Assembly: GCA_015061285.1 (NCBI GenBank)
Contig: SUWW01000005.1
Coordinates: 79,072 to 143,071 of the forward strand
DNA length: 64,000 nucleotides
DNA from: Bacteroidales bacterium
Lineage (GTDB): Bacteria > Bacteroidota > Bacteroidia > Bacteroidales > Marinilabiliaceae
Reading direction: 5' to 3'
The position numbers were made by a program, and so were the translations under genes. The notes under the pieces are model-generated. The model was given only the letters and a program-made list of their open reading frames with translations, was not told where the DNA came from and made no database searches. Positions 55,262 to 62,894 of this stretch are shown one piece after another. How positions within the stretch are numbered: position 1 is the first letter of the stretch; every line of letters begins with the position of its first letter.

Positions 55262-55519
55262 CTATTTGGTACGGTTTTTCGCAATGAACTCTGCGAGCGT
55301 ATTTATCGACTTGAAGCTCTCTTTGGCGTCGGCTGGCTTCTCCACTTTTATGCCATAATTACGCTCCAGAATAAGTATGATTTCGAGTGCATCGATGCTG
55401 TCGAGGCCAAGACCTTCGCCGAAAAGTGGTGCATCGTCTTCGATGTCGGCTGGCGTAATATCTTCGAGGCTCAGTGCGTCGATAATCTGCTGTTTTAGTT
55501 GCTCTTTTAGTTGTTCCAT
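55262..55519 (-). CDS. Acyl carrier protein
   Basis: 85 residues. The phosphopantetheine site is GLGLDSIDALE with Ser41. The helical layout (ELKQQIIDALSLEDITPADI, IILILERNYGIKVEKPADA) matches ACPs of polyene and secondary fatty-acid loci more than the main AcpP. It carries the growing chain for the two ketosynthases on either side. It lies 3 nt after the stop of the fused KS gene. Confidence 0.92.
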   Translation of the reverse strand: MEQLKEQLKQQIIDALSLEDITPADIEDDAPLFGEGLGLDSIDALEIILILERNYGIKVEKPADAKESFKSINTLAEFIAKNRTK

Positions 55520-55522
55520 ATT

Positions 55523-57274
55523 TTAGTGTTTCAATGTTAATAGATGAATGTTGAGGTTATAGTTTTCGCCTAATAGCTCGCACTTGCCGAAGAGTACGTT
55601 TCTGTAGCGATGCGAAGTCAAAAGATATTTAGCGTAGGCCGTCACTTGCGCCTCTTCGCGTGCATTGGCACAGACGAAAAAGGTTGTCTCGCCGCGCACG
55701 CCGCAACTTATAGCTATCTCGCCAAGCACAATGTTGGGCAATGTATATACGAACGTGGCTGGACTTGCTTCGCCCTTTGCCAAGTCGCGCATGTGCTGCA
55801 CATCGGTGTCGAGCGATGATGCGTGATTGTATAGTATTATGGCAGTGTCGGTTGGCTCATACACGGCATGGGCGCTCGACTTGCCTATTACGTACTGTGC
55901 GCCCATATAGCCCAACTTCGACAGCCTATCCATCTTGAAAAACTTCAAGTTTGGCTCATTCTTTTGGTGATAAATCTCACGAATGAACGTGTCGAAATCC
56001 GTGTTGCAGTTCAATATCTCTTTTCCATCAACGACCAATTTGCCGTTTGCTATTTGGCAAGAGGCAACCTCGTCTATATCGTTGATATTATTAGTATTAT
56101 CGTAATTATTATTTACAGAATGATATGCCGCAGTCGAAAGCACCACGGCCGCGTTGCATCCGCCAAAGCCCGAAGCGCACTTAACGCAATGGCGAGCATC
56201 GATAGTTCTGTTCTCAGCTGCTACGTTTAGTGGCATAGCTGTGCCATTAGTCTCAAAACGCTGTGTGCCAAGAATCTCGCCACGTAGGAGCTCCTCAGCC
56301 GCCATAGCTATCTCTATCACGCCCGAAGCGCCAAGCGTATGACCGAAGAGCGGTTTCAGACTATTTATAGGCGTCTGCCCCAGCCCAGCAATATTTATTG
56401 CCTTCGACTCCATATCGTCGTTGTAGGCAGTGGCGGTGCCGTGGGCATTCACAAAACTTATGTCGCTTGCATCGAGACCAGCCTCGCGCATAGCAGTATT
56501 TATGGCATTGGCAAGCGGTTCGCCAGTGCGCGATGGCCCGCTGATGTGGTTGGCATCGTTGGTTATGCAGCCGCCGTCGATAGTTATGCCACAGCTAAGT
56601 TTCTCATCGGTAGTGAGAAGAATGGCAGCTGCTGCTTCGCCCATCGAAAGGCCTTTGCGGGCGGCATCGTAGGGACGGCAAACCTCATCGCTAACCGATT
56701 TGAACGCCATGAAGCCCGAAACGATGAAGTTGGTGAGCTCGTCGATACCTACGACGATGGCATTTTCGCACTCGCCGCTGGCTATCATTCTATATGCAAC
56801 GATAGTAGCCGAAACGCCCGAAATGCAAGCGTTGGAGATAATTATGGGCGTTGTGCTAAAACCCGTTCTGCGCGCAATGCGCTCTGCTGTTTCTGCTAAA
56901 AATGTTGGGCTGTCGGGGGTAGGTATATCGCAGCCGAGCACACCTACATTTCCTTTGGTTGTGGCGAAAACGAGCGTGCAGGCATCTTTATTTATGTTGG
57001 AGCAGTCAACAACCTCGTTTATAACTATTTCGGCGAGTTGCTCCAAGCGCGAGATGTCGCTCGACGCCTTCACACCAACGGTGGAGTCGTCGATGAGAGC
57101 CATAGGATAAGTAGCAAAATCGGGTGCGCGTCGAGTTTTTTCTGCTTTTAGCGATGATTCCGTAGCGCAGAAGCCATTCTCGCCGCTCGATGCGCGGTCG
57201 AAAATATCCTTCACCGACGAACCCATAGCCGTGCGTACCGCCGACTTCCCTAAATAAACTACTCGCTGAGCCAT
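55523..57274 (-). CDS. Beta-ketoacyl-ACP synthase fused to a half-ketosynthase domain
   Basis: 583 residues from the ATG at 57274 (MAQRVVYLGKSAVRTAMGSS), which overlaps the thioesterase stop by 16 nt; an ATG 11 codons upstream is less likely. Residues 1-385 are a complete KS: Cys150 in SNACISGVSATI, His278 in NAHGTATAYND, His312 in LFGHTLGASG. An Asn-rich linker (NNNYDNTNNINDID) leads to a second domain at about 407-583 that resembles the half-KS at 53221: MDRLSKLGYMGAQYVIGK, TAIILYNHASSLDTDVQHMR and ATFVYTLPNIVLGEIAISCG. That domain has no active Cys. Such modules are usually separate genes; here they are joined. Confidence 0.85.
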   Translation of the reverse strand: MAQRVVYLGKSAVRTAMGSSVKDIFDRASSGENGFCATESSLKAEKTRRAPDFATYPMALIDDSTVGVKASSDISRLEQLAEIVINEVVDCSNINKDACTLVFATTKGNVGVLGCDIPTPDSPTFLAETAERIARRTGFSTTPIIISNACISGVSATIVAYRMIASGECENAIVVGIDELTNFIVSGFMAFKSVSDEVCRPYDAARKGLSMGEAAAAILLTTDEKLSCGITIDGGCITNDANHISGPSRTGEPLANAINTAMREAGLDASDISFVNAHGTATAYNDDMESKAINIAGLGQTPINSLKPLFGHTLGASGVIEIAMAAEELLRGEILGTQRFETNGTAMPLNVAAENRTIDARHCVKCASGFGGCNAAVVLSTAAYHSVNNNYDNTNNINDIDEVASCQIANGKLVVDGKEILNCNTDFDTFIREIYHQKNEPNLKFFKMDRLSKLGYMGAQYVIGKSSAHAVYEPTDTAIILYNHASSLDTDVQHMRDLAKGEASPATFVYTLPNIVLGEIAISCGVRGETTFFVCANAREEAQVTAYAKYLLTSHRYRNVLFGKCELLGENYNLNIHLLTLKH

Positions 57275-57705
57275 CTCTTTTTCCACTCTTCGTAAAAATC
57301 GGGGCAAGTGTATTGCAGATTGCCGTCGGGGTCGAGGAAGACTTGCGTGGTTGTGCCTGTAGCCATCACTGCCATATCTTTTTCGCGATATATGGTGTAG
57401 TCGAAAATCACCTTTGCGGCAGGCGATTTTATGTAGCGAATTTCAACAATAGCATGGTCGCCACATTTGAGCGACTGCTTGTAATCGATATTCAAATTGA
57501 CAACTGGCGCTACATATCGTGTGCGGAAATAGTCGTCGTAGCCAAGGCCGGCATAGTGAATGCCAAACTGCTCGCGGCCATCTTCCATATACGTAACGTA
57601 GGAACCATGCCACGCCACACCCATCATATCCACTTCGCTGAAGCGAACCACAAAATGGTGCTGATATGTAAGCGCTGCTTCGCGCTGAACGTTTTTGTTT
57701 CTCAT
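57259..57705 (-). CDS. Acyl-CoA/ACP thioesterase (4HBT hot-dog fold)
   Basis: 148 residues. The family start is FVVRFSEVDMMGVAWHGSYV followed by TYMEDGREQFG, the 4-hydroxybenzoyl-CoA thioesterase-like active site with an Asp/Glu near the hot-dog helix. It likely releases the acyl chain from the ACP. It overlaps both neighbours: 4 nt with the dehydratase gene and 16 nt with the KS gene. This coupling shows it belongs to the same unit. Confidence 0.87.
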   Translation of the reverse strand: MRNKNVQREAALTYQHHFVVRFSEVDMMGVAWHGSYVTYMEDGREQFGIHYAGLGYDDYFRTRYVAPVVNLNIDYKQSLKCGDHAIVEIRYIKSPAAKVIFDYTIYREKDMAVMATGTTTQVFLDPDGNLQYTCPDFYEEWKKRWLSE

Positions 57706-58133
57706 TGCGGCTGTGTTGCAACTTTCATTTTTCCCGTAGCTATCACCTCGTCGCCTACGCGCACTTCGGCAGCAATAAGCGAAACAGGGCCAACTACGGC
57801 TTCAAATTTTATTGTGGTATATAGCTCATCGCCCACTTGGGGTAGAGCGTTGATGGTGAGTTTCGACACATTGCCTATCACGCCAAGAGGTACGCCATGA
57901 CCATTGTTGACGCTTTCGTAGCCAATATGCATAGCTCCCGATTGGGCTATATGTTCTATTATGCCGCCATCGGTTAAATGTCCGTTCTCTACAAGCATGC
58001 AGTCGGGCTGAATGGTAAGTCCGCACGATGAGGTGTCGCCTTCGATGCCGAAGAACTTGTCAATCATTACTATGGGTGCGCGTTGCGGTATGTAGTCGCA
58101 TATTGCTGCGCCGCTTACTACTGGGTTCTTCAT
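57702..58133 (-). CDS. 3-hydroxyacyl-ACP dehydratase-like hot-dog protein
   Basis: 143 residues. It starts GAAICDYIPQRAPIVMIDKF and has ENGHLTDGGIIEHIAQSGAM, a variant of the FabA/FabZ hot-dog helix motif found in the ApeI/ApeP-type dehydratases of aryl-polyene loci. It would dehydrate 3-hydroxyacyl-ACP to the enoyl form and so keep double bonds in the chain. No ketoreductase gene to supply its substrate is in the window. It is coupled to the thioesterase gene and lies 3 nt after the methyltransferase gene. Confidence 0.83.
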   Translation of the reverse strand: MKNPVVSGAAICDYIPQRAPIVMIDKFFGIEGDTSSCGLTIQPDCMLVENGHLTDGGIIEHIAQSGAMHIGYESVNNGHGVPLGVIGNVSKLTINALPQVGDELYTTIKFEAVVGPVSLIAAEVRVGDEVIATGKMKVATQPQ

Positions 58134-58136
58134 AGC

Positions 58137-59222
58137 TTATTTTACGATTTCTACAATGGTATGTCCGTAACCAATATTGTCGTGGAACGCCTTCACCTTA
58201 AGTCCTGCCGCAGCCACAAGGCGCTCGAAATCGTCCGAGAGGAACATCTTGCTGTTGCCGTTGGCCATGGCAGTGAAGTATGGCGATGTGAGCGTCAATG
58301 AGAGTGCAGCTGGCTCAAACTGCTGACGATTCCAGAATGTCTCCATTACGTATAGCGTGGTGGCATCGCTCATGGCTTTGGCAGCACGCGTAAGTATACT
58401 TATGACTTGCTCTTCGCTGAAGCAGTCGAGGAATTGGCTCATCCAGATGGCGTCGAAGCCTTCGGGGAATGCGGTCTCGGGGTTGAGCAAATCGGCTCCG
58501 TAGCCATCTATTCGCGCAGCATCGGGATTGGCAGCTGTGGCTTTGCGCATCATTTCGAGTTGCTGCGGAAGGTCCATAATAGTTACGCACACATCTTTAT
58601 TGTATCGCACGCACTGCTCTGCCCAACGCCCCGTGTTTCCACCGACGTCCAAAAGGCGCTTGGGGTTGTGCTGAAAAGCTATCTTGAGCGCCTCGTCGAA
58701 CGAATTGTCGCTATAGAAATGGTCGAAGCCAAACCAACTCTTTTGCACCTCTTCGGGCAGTTGCGAAAGGCCTTCGTAAATAGTGTTCCACGAACCAAAG
58801 ACCTTCAGACCTTCGGGCTTGCCGTTCTTCAGCGCTGCTTCGAGGTCGAAGAGACCTAAATAGTTCACGTCGTGGTTGAAATTCAAATTGGCTTGCACGG
58901 CTTTGTCGCGCAGAAGGAACCAACCGGTTTTAGCCAAATGGAATTTGTTGTCTCTATCTACATACACCGTGCGCGACGAGAGCGATGCTTCGAGCAGTAC
59001 TTGTGCTGCATAATGAGATAGTTTGCATTTGTTTGCTACTTCGTCTATGGTAAGTCCATTTTGTGCATTTGATAGCTCCTCGAACACACCAAATTTTATC
59101 ATCAGACGTGCTACTTGAAATATCACAGGAGCAAAGGCTATGAAATGTGCGAGAGTTTGAGCTTCGGGCGCTTTCAGAGTCTCTTTGGTATATGTTTTTT
59201 CAACTGCTGGCGACAGATTCAT
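58137..59222 (-). CDS. SAM-dependent O-methyltransferase (acetylserotonin-type)
   Basis: 361 residues. An N-terminal winged-helix dimerisation region (ISxAQNGLTIDEVANKC-like, here NAQNGLTIDEVANKCKLSHY) precedes the SAM fold: RLLDVGGNTGRWAEQCVRYN, TIMDLPQQLEMM, IDGYGADLLNPETAFPEGFD and IWMSQFLDCFSEEQV. The family methylates hydroxyl groups on aromatic or polyketide products. It is the first gene of the minus-strand set and is preceded by a TACCTTTG -7 element. In aryl-polyene loci a methyltransferase decorates the aryl head group. Confidence 0.85.
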   Translation of the reverse strand: MNLSPAVEKTYTKETLKAPEAQTLAHFIAFAPVIFQVARLMIKFGVFEELSNAQNGLTIDEVANKCKLSHYAAQVLLEASLSSRTVYVDRDNKFHLAKTGWFLLRDKAVQANLNFNHDVNYLGLFDLEAALKNGKPEGLKVFGSWNTIYEGLSQLPEEVQKSWFGFDHFYSDNSFDEALKIAFQHNPKRLLDVGGNTGRWAEQCVRYNKDVCVTIMDLPQQLEMMRKATAANPDAARIDGYGADLLNPETAFPEGFDAIWMSQFLDCFSEEQVISILTRAAKAMSDATTLYVMETFWNRQQFEPAALSLTLTSPYFTAMANGNSKMFLSDDFERLVAAAGLKVKAFHDNIGYGHTIVEIVK

Positions 59223-59275
59223 TCTTTGTAAATGTTTATTGGTTACGGCTTAGCTGTGTTTTTTTCAGCCGATGG

Positions 59276-59283
59276 CAAAGGTA
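59276..59283 (-). promoter_or_regulatory. Candidate -7 promoter element for the methyltransferase-ketosynthase set
   Basis: On the minus strand TACCTTTG, a full TAnnTTTG match, 54 nt before the methyltransferase start. The region where the -33 element should lie is inside a GAGTTATGAGTTAAG-type short repeat. Confidence 0.5.
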
Positions 59284-59363
59284 CTTATAATTACGAGTTA
59301 TGAGTTAAGAATTACGAGTTATGAATTACGATGTACGATTTTCGTTCGTGGGAGGATGTTGTA

Positions 59364-59385
59364 GAGACGTTGCGCGCAACGTCTC
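59364..59385. repeat. 22-nt perfect palindrome around GACGTTGCGCGCAACGTC, copy 1
   Basis: The core GACGTTGCGCGCAACGTC is extended by GA on the left and TC on the right. The preceding TGTTGTA/TTGTA context is shared with copy 2 at 61540-61561. It could form a cruciform or a strong RNA hairpin. Confidence 0.85.
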
Positions 59386-59662
59386 CACACACAAACATTC
59401 GTTCCAGCGGATGCTCTCCCTTGCTTTTTTCCTATACGAGTTTGCGAAAAAGCACTTTCGATAGCGAAAAAGAGTCAAAAAACGCTTTAGCACGCCAAAT
59501 GATGCGCTTTGTGTGCTCTACAACGCGATAAGGCGCGACAAAGTGCGCTATATGGCATTTATACGGCGAAATGACGGCGAGGGGCTTACGCGAGGCTTAG
59601 GATGTGCTTACACGGTGTTTCATTCTGTATCGAGTTCAATTGTGAATGTTAGTTAAATTTTG

Positions 59663-59694
59663 TTTGCTTGGGCGAAATTATGCATATATATTCG
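59663..59694 (+). promoter_or_regulatory. Promoter-like pair TTTG-N20-TATATTCG
   Basis: A TTTG at 59663-59666 and TATATTCG at 59687-59694 have a 20-nt spacing, close to the Bacteroidota -33/-7 arrangement. They lie 22 nt before the start of the short RHS-like ORF. Confidence 0.6.
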
Positions 59695-59716
59695 CAATGA
59701 TTAGTTCTGTCTAATT

Positions 59717-59842
59717 ATGAAACCAGTCATCTTAGCTTTTGTATTAGCAATAGTATCCATTGCGGCATCTGCCCAAACCATAGAATATGGCTACGACGCT
59801 TGTGGCAACCGCGTTACACGGCAAACACAGCATCAAAACTAA
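59717..59842 (+). pseudogene. Truncated RHS-like secreted protein (41 residues)
   Basis: The ORF encodes a signal peptide (MKPVILAFVLAIVSIAASAQ) followed by IEYGYDACGNRVTR, which matches the YGYDAxGNRxxR repeat of RHS-like secreted proteins of Bacteroidota, and then stops (QTQHQN). Full members of this group usually continue to a type IX C-terminal signal, which is missing here. It is preceded by a promoter-like pair and followed by the hairpin at 59897. Either a remnant or a genuine small exported peptide; the former is more likely. Confidence 0.6.
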
Positions 59843-59896
59843 AAATCAATGTTCTTGCCATGAAAAGAGAATGAATGAACAACGTAATATATCGCT

Positions 59897-59945
59897 GCAA
59901 GGCAAGAGCCTTGCTTTTAGGCAGCACCGTAGGCAGAGCCTACGG
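59897..59945. repeat. Two hairpins: GCAAGGC-AAGA-GCCTTGC and CCGTAGGC-AGA-GCCTACGG
   Basis: The first (59897-59914) is followed by TTTT and could end the short RHS-like transcript. The second (59927-59945) recurs as GTAGGCAGAGCCTAC at 60708-60722. Both belong to a family of short palindromes in this strip. Confidence 0.75.
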
Positions 59946-60029
59946 AGAACGGGGGATGTGTGGACTTATAATATTGAGATAGAGCATCCAACCAATGGAT
60001 TTATGAACTACTAATTGATTATTGATGCT

Positions 60030-60521
60030 ATGAAAAAATTTATTTTACTTTCTCTTGTTTCACTTTGTCTTTGTGGTTGCCCTATTTGTTATGATGACTC
60101 TAGTATTGACATATATATTGAAAACAATTCTGAGGATACAATAGCTGCTATTAGTAAATTGCATTATTCTTATAAAGGGAATAGAGATACGGTGCTAAGT
60201 TCGAGAAATATGAGAGAAATTGTAAGTAGTGATTCTATTAGAGAATGGGTAAAGTATGGAGAAACAGACTTCGGTAATGCATGTTACCTTATTGAAGATC
60301 ACTATGATTTTGACACGTTATCAATCTTTATATTATCATACTCTACATACAAGACTAAAACTTGGGAACAAATTGCTAAAGATTATGACATTTTAGCTCG
60401 TTATGATATAACAAACGAAAATGTGGAGTCTCGAGTTGAAGGCGATTATGGGAAAATAGTATTGCCATATCCGCCCAATGAAGAAATCGCTGACATATAT
60501 ACCTACATTCCTAAAAAGTAG
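60030..60521 (+). CDS. Small predicted lipoprotein of unknown function
   Basis: 163 residues from the ATG at 60030, five codons inside the longest frame, giving MKKFILLSLVSLCLCGCPIC. The lipobox is LCGC or nearby. The mature part (DIYIENNSEDTIAAISKLHY, WVKYGETDFGNACYLIEDHY, LSIFILSYSTYKTKTWEQIA) looks like a small beta-alpha domain seen in uncharacterised gut Bacteroidales lipoproteins. It is AT-rich compared with its neighbours and lies between two clusters of palindromes. Function is unknown. Confidence 0.6.
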   Translation: MKKFILLSLVSLCLCGCPICYDDSSIDIYIENNSEDTIAAISKLHYSYKGNRDTVLSSRNMREIVSSDSIREWVKYGETDFGNACYLIEDHYDFDTLSIFILSYSTYKTKTWEQIAKDYDILARYDITNENVESRVEGDYGKIVLPYPPNEEIADIYTYIPKK

Positions 60522-60559
60522 TATCTATATGCATGAATATGGTCATATTATCCAGTTTA

Positions 60560-60636
60560 GGCGGATTTGTAATCCGCCGTCATAGAAATGCGGATTTGAA
60601 ATCCGCAAACTCATTACTCGGGGATTACAAATCCCC
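60560..60636. repeat. Cluster of three palindromic hairpins (GCGGATTTGTAATCCGC type)
   Basis: GGCGGATTTGTAATCCGCC (60560-60578), GCGGATTTGAAATCCGC (60590-60606) and GGGGATTACAAATCCCC (60620-60636), 10-14 nt apart. A broken copy (GGCGGATTTGGATTTCG) is at 61568. These look like a dispersed REP-like family; they may also end the lipoprotein transcript. Confidence 0.82.
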
Positions 60637-60740
60637 CTCGAACAGATTTTGTCCTCTTCCTATAGTTCAGCGTGGCATCTTGCTACGTCGGATATAACAG
60701 CCACACCGTAGGCAGAGCCTACACCCACAACGTTGGGTCT

Positions 60741-61427
60741 CTATTGATTGATTATTATCTGCCTAACGACACCAGACTTTTTCTTTGCATCGCCTGTTAT
60801 GCGCCTCGGCGACACTTCAATAGTGTAATAATGTGGCGACTTTACTTTTACTTCTTCAGCAACACACGGACAACACTTGTAAAATGGTATATTCTCGTCT
60901 TCACTTACATTCCATGCCGACGCGTAATATGCCAAAACCGTCCATGCTCCTTTATTCCAATCTTTCACCTCCAACGTATCAGCTGAGATGAAGAAATACG
61001 AAGCTTCTTTTTCGTCTCCAGAATTATAATTATCATGCTTTACTCTATGTACCAATTCCACAGGAATCGACAGTCCATCTATATTTAGAACCAGCGTTTT
61101 ATAATCACCATTGCTTGGCAGTAGATACATTTTCAGTTTATCTGGCGTTTTCAAATCGCTTTCTTTTTGCGGGTTTGCAAAACAAACCCAAGAGCCTCGT
61201 CCAGCCAATCCTGCATGTTCTCCATGCTCGCACACTCTGTAATGCCATTCCGTATCCTCTCCATTTAGCGGCGAAACATCGTAGTTGTAAATGCCATATC
61301 CAGCTAACGACAACACTTCTTTATAGTCTGTTGCGTCTGGTTCAACCTTTTTCATTGTCTGACCAACCATCGACACACTAAAACCTAATGCCAGCATTAT
61401 AGCCAGCGCAATCCTTTGTCTTTTCAT
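60741..61427 (-). CDS. Secreted protein of unknown function
   Basis: 228 residues. Signal peptide MKRQRIALAIMLALGFSVSM with cleavage near VGQ. The mature part has a Cys/Gly-rich middle (RVCEHGEHAGLAGRGSWVCF), YKTLVLNIDGLSIPVELVHR and the C-terminal CCPCVAEEVKVKSPHYYTIE with several cysteines. I do not recognise a family. A TATATTCG -7-like element on the minus strand at 61458-61465 fits its start. It stands alone between repeat clusters. Confidence 0.6.
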   Translation of the reverse strand: MKRQRIALAIMLALGFSVSMVGQTMKKVEPDATDYKEVLSLAGYGIYNYDVSPLNGEDTEWHYRVCEHGEHAGLAGRGSWVCFANPQKESDLKTPDKLKMYLLPSNGDYKTLVLNIDGLSIPVELVHRVKHDNYNSGDEKEASYFFISADTLEVKDWNKGAWTVLAYYASAWNVSEDENIPFYKCCPCVAEEVKVKSPHYYTIEVSPRRITGDAKKKSGVVRQIIINQ

Positions 61428-61539
61428 TATTTATTGTATTTGGTAAAAAAAGTGTTGCGAATATAGCGTAAATGTTTCGTAATGTTAATTTTTGGCGTTA
61501 TAAATATATAGTGATATAAAATGATTTACGGACATTGTA

Positions 61540-61561
61540 GAGACGTTGCGCGCAACGTCTC
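61540..61561. repeat. 22-nt perfect palindrome around GACGTTGCGCGCAACGTC, copy 2
   Basis: Identical over all 22 nt to copy 1 at 59364-59385, 2.2 kb away, with the same TTGTA immediately before it. Confidence 0.85.
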
Positions 61562-61664
61562 AGTTCAGGCGGATTTGGATTTCGATAAATACGCAAAAAG
61601 GCCGCCCCGAAGGACAGCCATTCATATCTACTTATATACTTACTACTTACGTACTTATAACTTA

Positions 61665-62378
61665 CTACTTACAAAGCGCTTTGTAGCGTTTTACCGTCTC
61701 TTCGAGGCCAAAGTATAGAGCGTCGGAAATAAGGTGATGACCAATAGAGACCTCCTTCACGAAAGGTATCTTCTCGCAGAAGAATCCCAAATTCTCGAGG
61801 TTTAGGTCGTGGCCTGCATTAACTGAGAGGCCCAACTTCTTGGCTTCGTTGGCAGCCTCGACGAAAGGCGCAATGGCCTTTTCGTGGTTGGCAGCATAAT
61901 TAGCAGCATAAGGCTCGGTGTAGAGTTCTATGCGGTCGGCACCAATCTTTGCGGCTTGCTCAACCATAGTTTTGTCGGGGTCGACGAATATCGATGTACG
62001 TATGCCAGCTTCACTCAGGCGGCCAACTATATCTTGCAAGAAATCGAAGTGGCGCACAGTGTCCCAGCCGGCATTCGAGGTTATGGCGTCGGGAGCGTCG
62101 GGCACGAGCGTAACCTGCGTAGGTTTCACGCTTATAACCAACTCCATAAACTTATCCGATGGGTAACCCTCTATATTGAACTCGGTGGTCACCACAGGTC
62201 GAAGATCGACCACATCGGCATAGCGAATGTGGCGTTCGTCTGGGCGCGGGTGAACGGTGATGCCATCAGCGCCAAAGGCTTGTATGTCTTGAGCAGCTTT
62301 TACGACATTGGGCACATTGCCACCGCGAGCATTTCTGATTGTAGCGATTTTGTTGATGTTTACACTTAGCTTAGTCAT
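61665..62378 (-). CDS. pdxJ: Pyridoxine 5'-phosphate synthase
   Basis: 237 residues. It condenses 1-deoxyxylulose-5-phosphate with 3-amino-2-oxopropyl phosphate to make pyridoxine phosphate. The start [20 protein letters not shown] and [20 protein letters not shown] are diagnostic, followed by [11 protein letters not shown] and [12 protein letters not shown]. The length is normal. The stop codon and the DNA just past it lie in a short CTTACTACTTAC repeat (61636-61676). It is followed on the plus strand by a divergent ACT-domain gene. Confidence 0.95.
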   Translation of the reverse strand: MTKLSVNINKIATIRNARGGNVPNVVKAAQDIQAFGADGITVHPRPDERHIRYADVVDLRPVVTTEFNIEGYPSDKFMELVISVKPTQVTLVPDAPDAITSNAGWDTVRHFDFLQDIVGRLSEAGIRTSIFVDPDKTMVEQAAKIGADRIELYTEPYAANYAANHEKAIAPFVEAANEAKKLGLSVNAGHDLNLENLGFFCEKIPFVKEVSIGHHLISDALYFGLEETVKRYKALCK

Positions 62379-62502
62379 CTGTTATTAGTTTTTCCTAATT
62401 TATGTGGGAGAGTCAGCGTCGATAGTGTTCTGTAGCTCTGTTATTCTCTGTAAGAAAGCCCTTTTCGTGCGTATGTCTTATTTTCCACTACAAATTAGTG
62501 TA

Positions 62503-62510
62503 ATTTTGCG
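62503..62510 (+). promoter_or_regulatory. Candidate -7 element for the ACT-domain/metF pair
   Basis: TAATTTTG, a full TAnnTTTG match, 43 nt before the ATG at 62553. No clear TTTG -33 partner. Confidence 0.45.
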
Positions 62511-62552
62511 GTGCAAATATATTTCTTTTGTTATTACAAAGACTCAAATAAC

Positions 62553-62873
62553 ATGCAACAGCAAGTAATAATCGACGAGGCTGAAACTACGGTAGTCAAT
62601 ATACATTTGAATAGTGCAGACTTCCAGCTTACGCGCATAGTTAATGTGCTTGAAGACAATGGAGCTCGCATCAAAAATATTAATGTTGTGACGCATAGCG
62701 ACGTAGATACCGACATTACAATATACCTATCAGTGGAAAGTGCGGAAGCCATTTCGCAAGCTCTCGACCGTTATGGATATGAAGCCTCGGTTGTAGCGCC
62801 TGCATCTTCTCCCGACAATCCGTCGACCATCAAGCGTAACTACGATGCTTTGATGAATTTTTTGAATGTATAA
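62553..62873 (+). CDS. Small ACT-domain-like protein
   Basis: 106 residues from the ATG at 62553 (MQQQVIIDEAETTVVNIHLN); the open frame upstream overlaps the promoter. The pattern is an ACT-like regulatory fold: FQLTRIVNVLEDNGARIKNI followed by DTDITIYLSVESAEAISQAL. In Bacteroidota such proteins sit beside metF and may sense a metabolite. It is 21 nt upstream of metF, so a regulatory tie with methylene-THF reductase is plausible but not shown. Confidence 0.7.
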   Translation: MQQQVIIDEAETTVVNIHLNSADFQLTRIVNVLEDNGARIKNINVVTHSDVDTDITIYLSVESAEAISQALDRYGYEASVVAPASSPDNPSTIKRNYDALMNFLNV

Positions 62874-62894
62874 TACCTTAATTATAAAAATTCT

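Larger units (their letters stand above)
59284..59716. other. Repeat-rich strip without a supported gene
   Basis: It begins with a short repeat at 59290-59335 (ATTACGAGTTATGAGTTAAG with variants) and a 22-nt palindrome at 59364-59385. The frame at 59331-59531 has no recognisable features. The rest is AT-moderate with no ORF. A promoter for the short ORF at 59717 lies at its right end. Confidence 0.6.

Noticed and set aside
59331-59531. Open frame of 66 codons after the methyltransferase gene
   Set aside because: It runs through the 22-nt palindrome, has no signal or domain, and no promoter.
59787-60014. Open frame of 75 codons overlapping the truncated RHS-like ORF
   Set aside because: It is built from palindromic repeat DNA and does not continue the RHS repeat in that frame.
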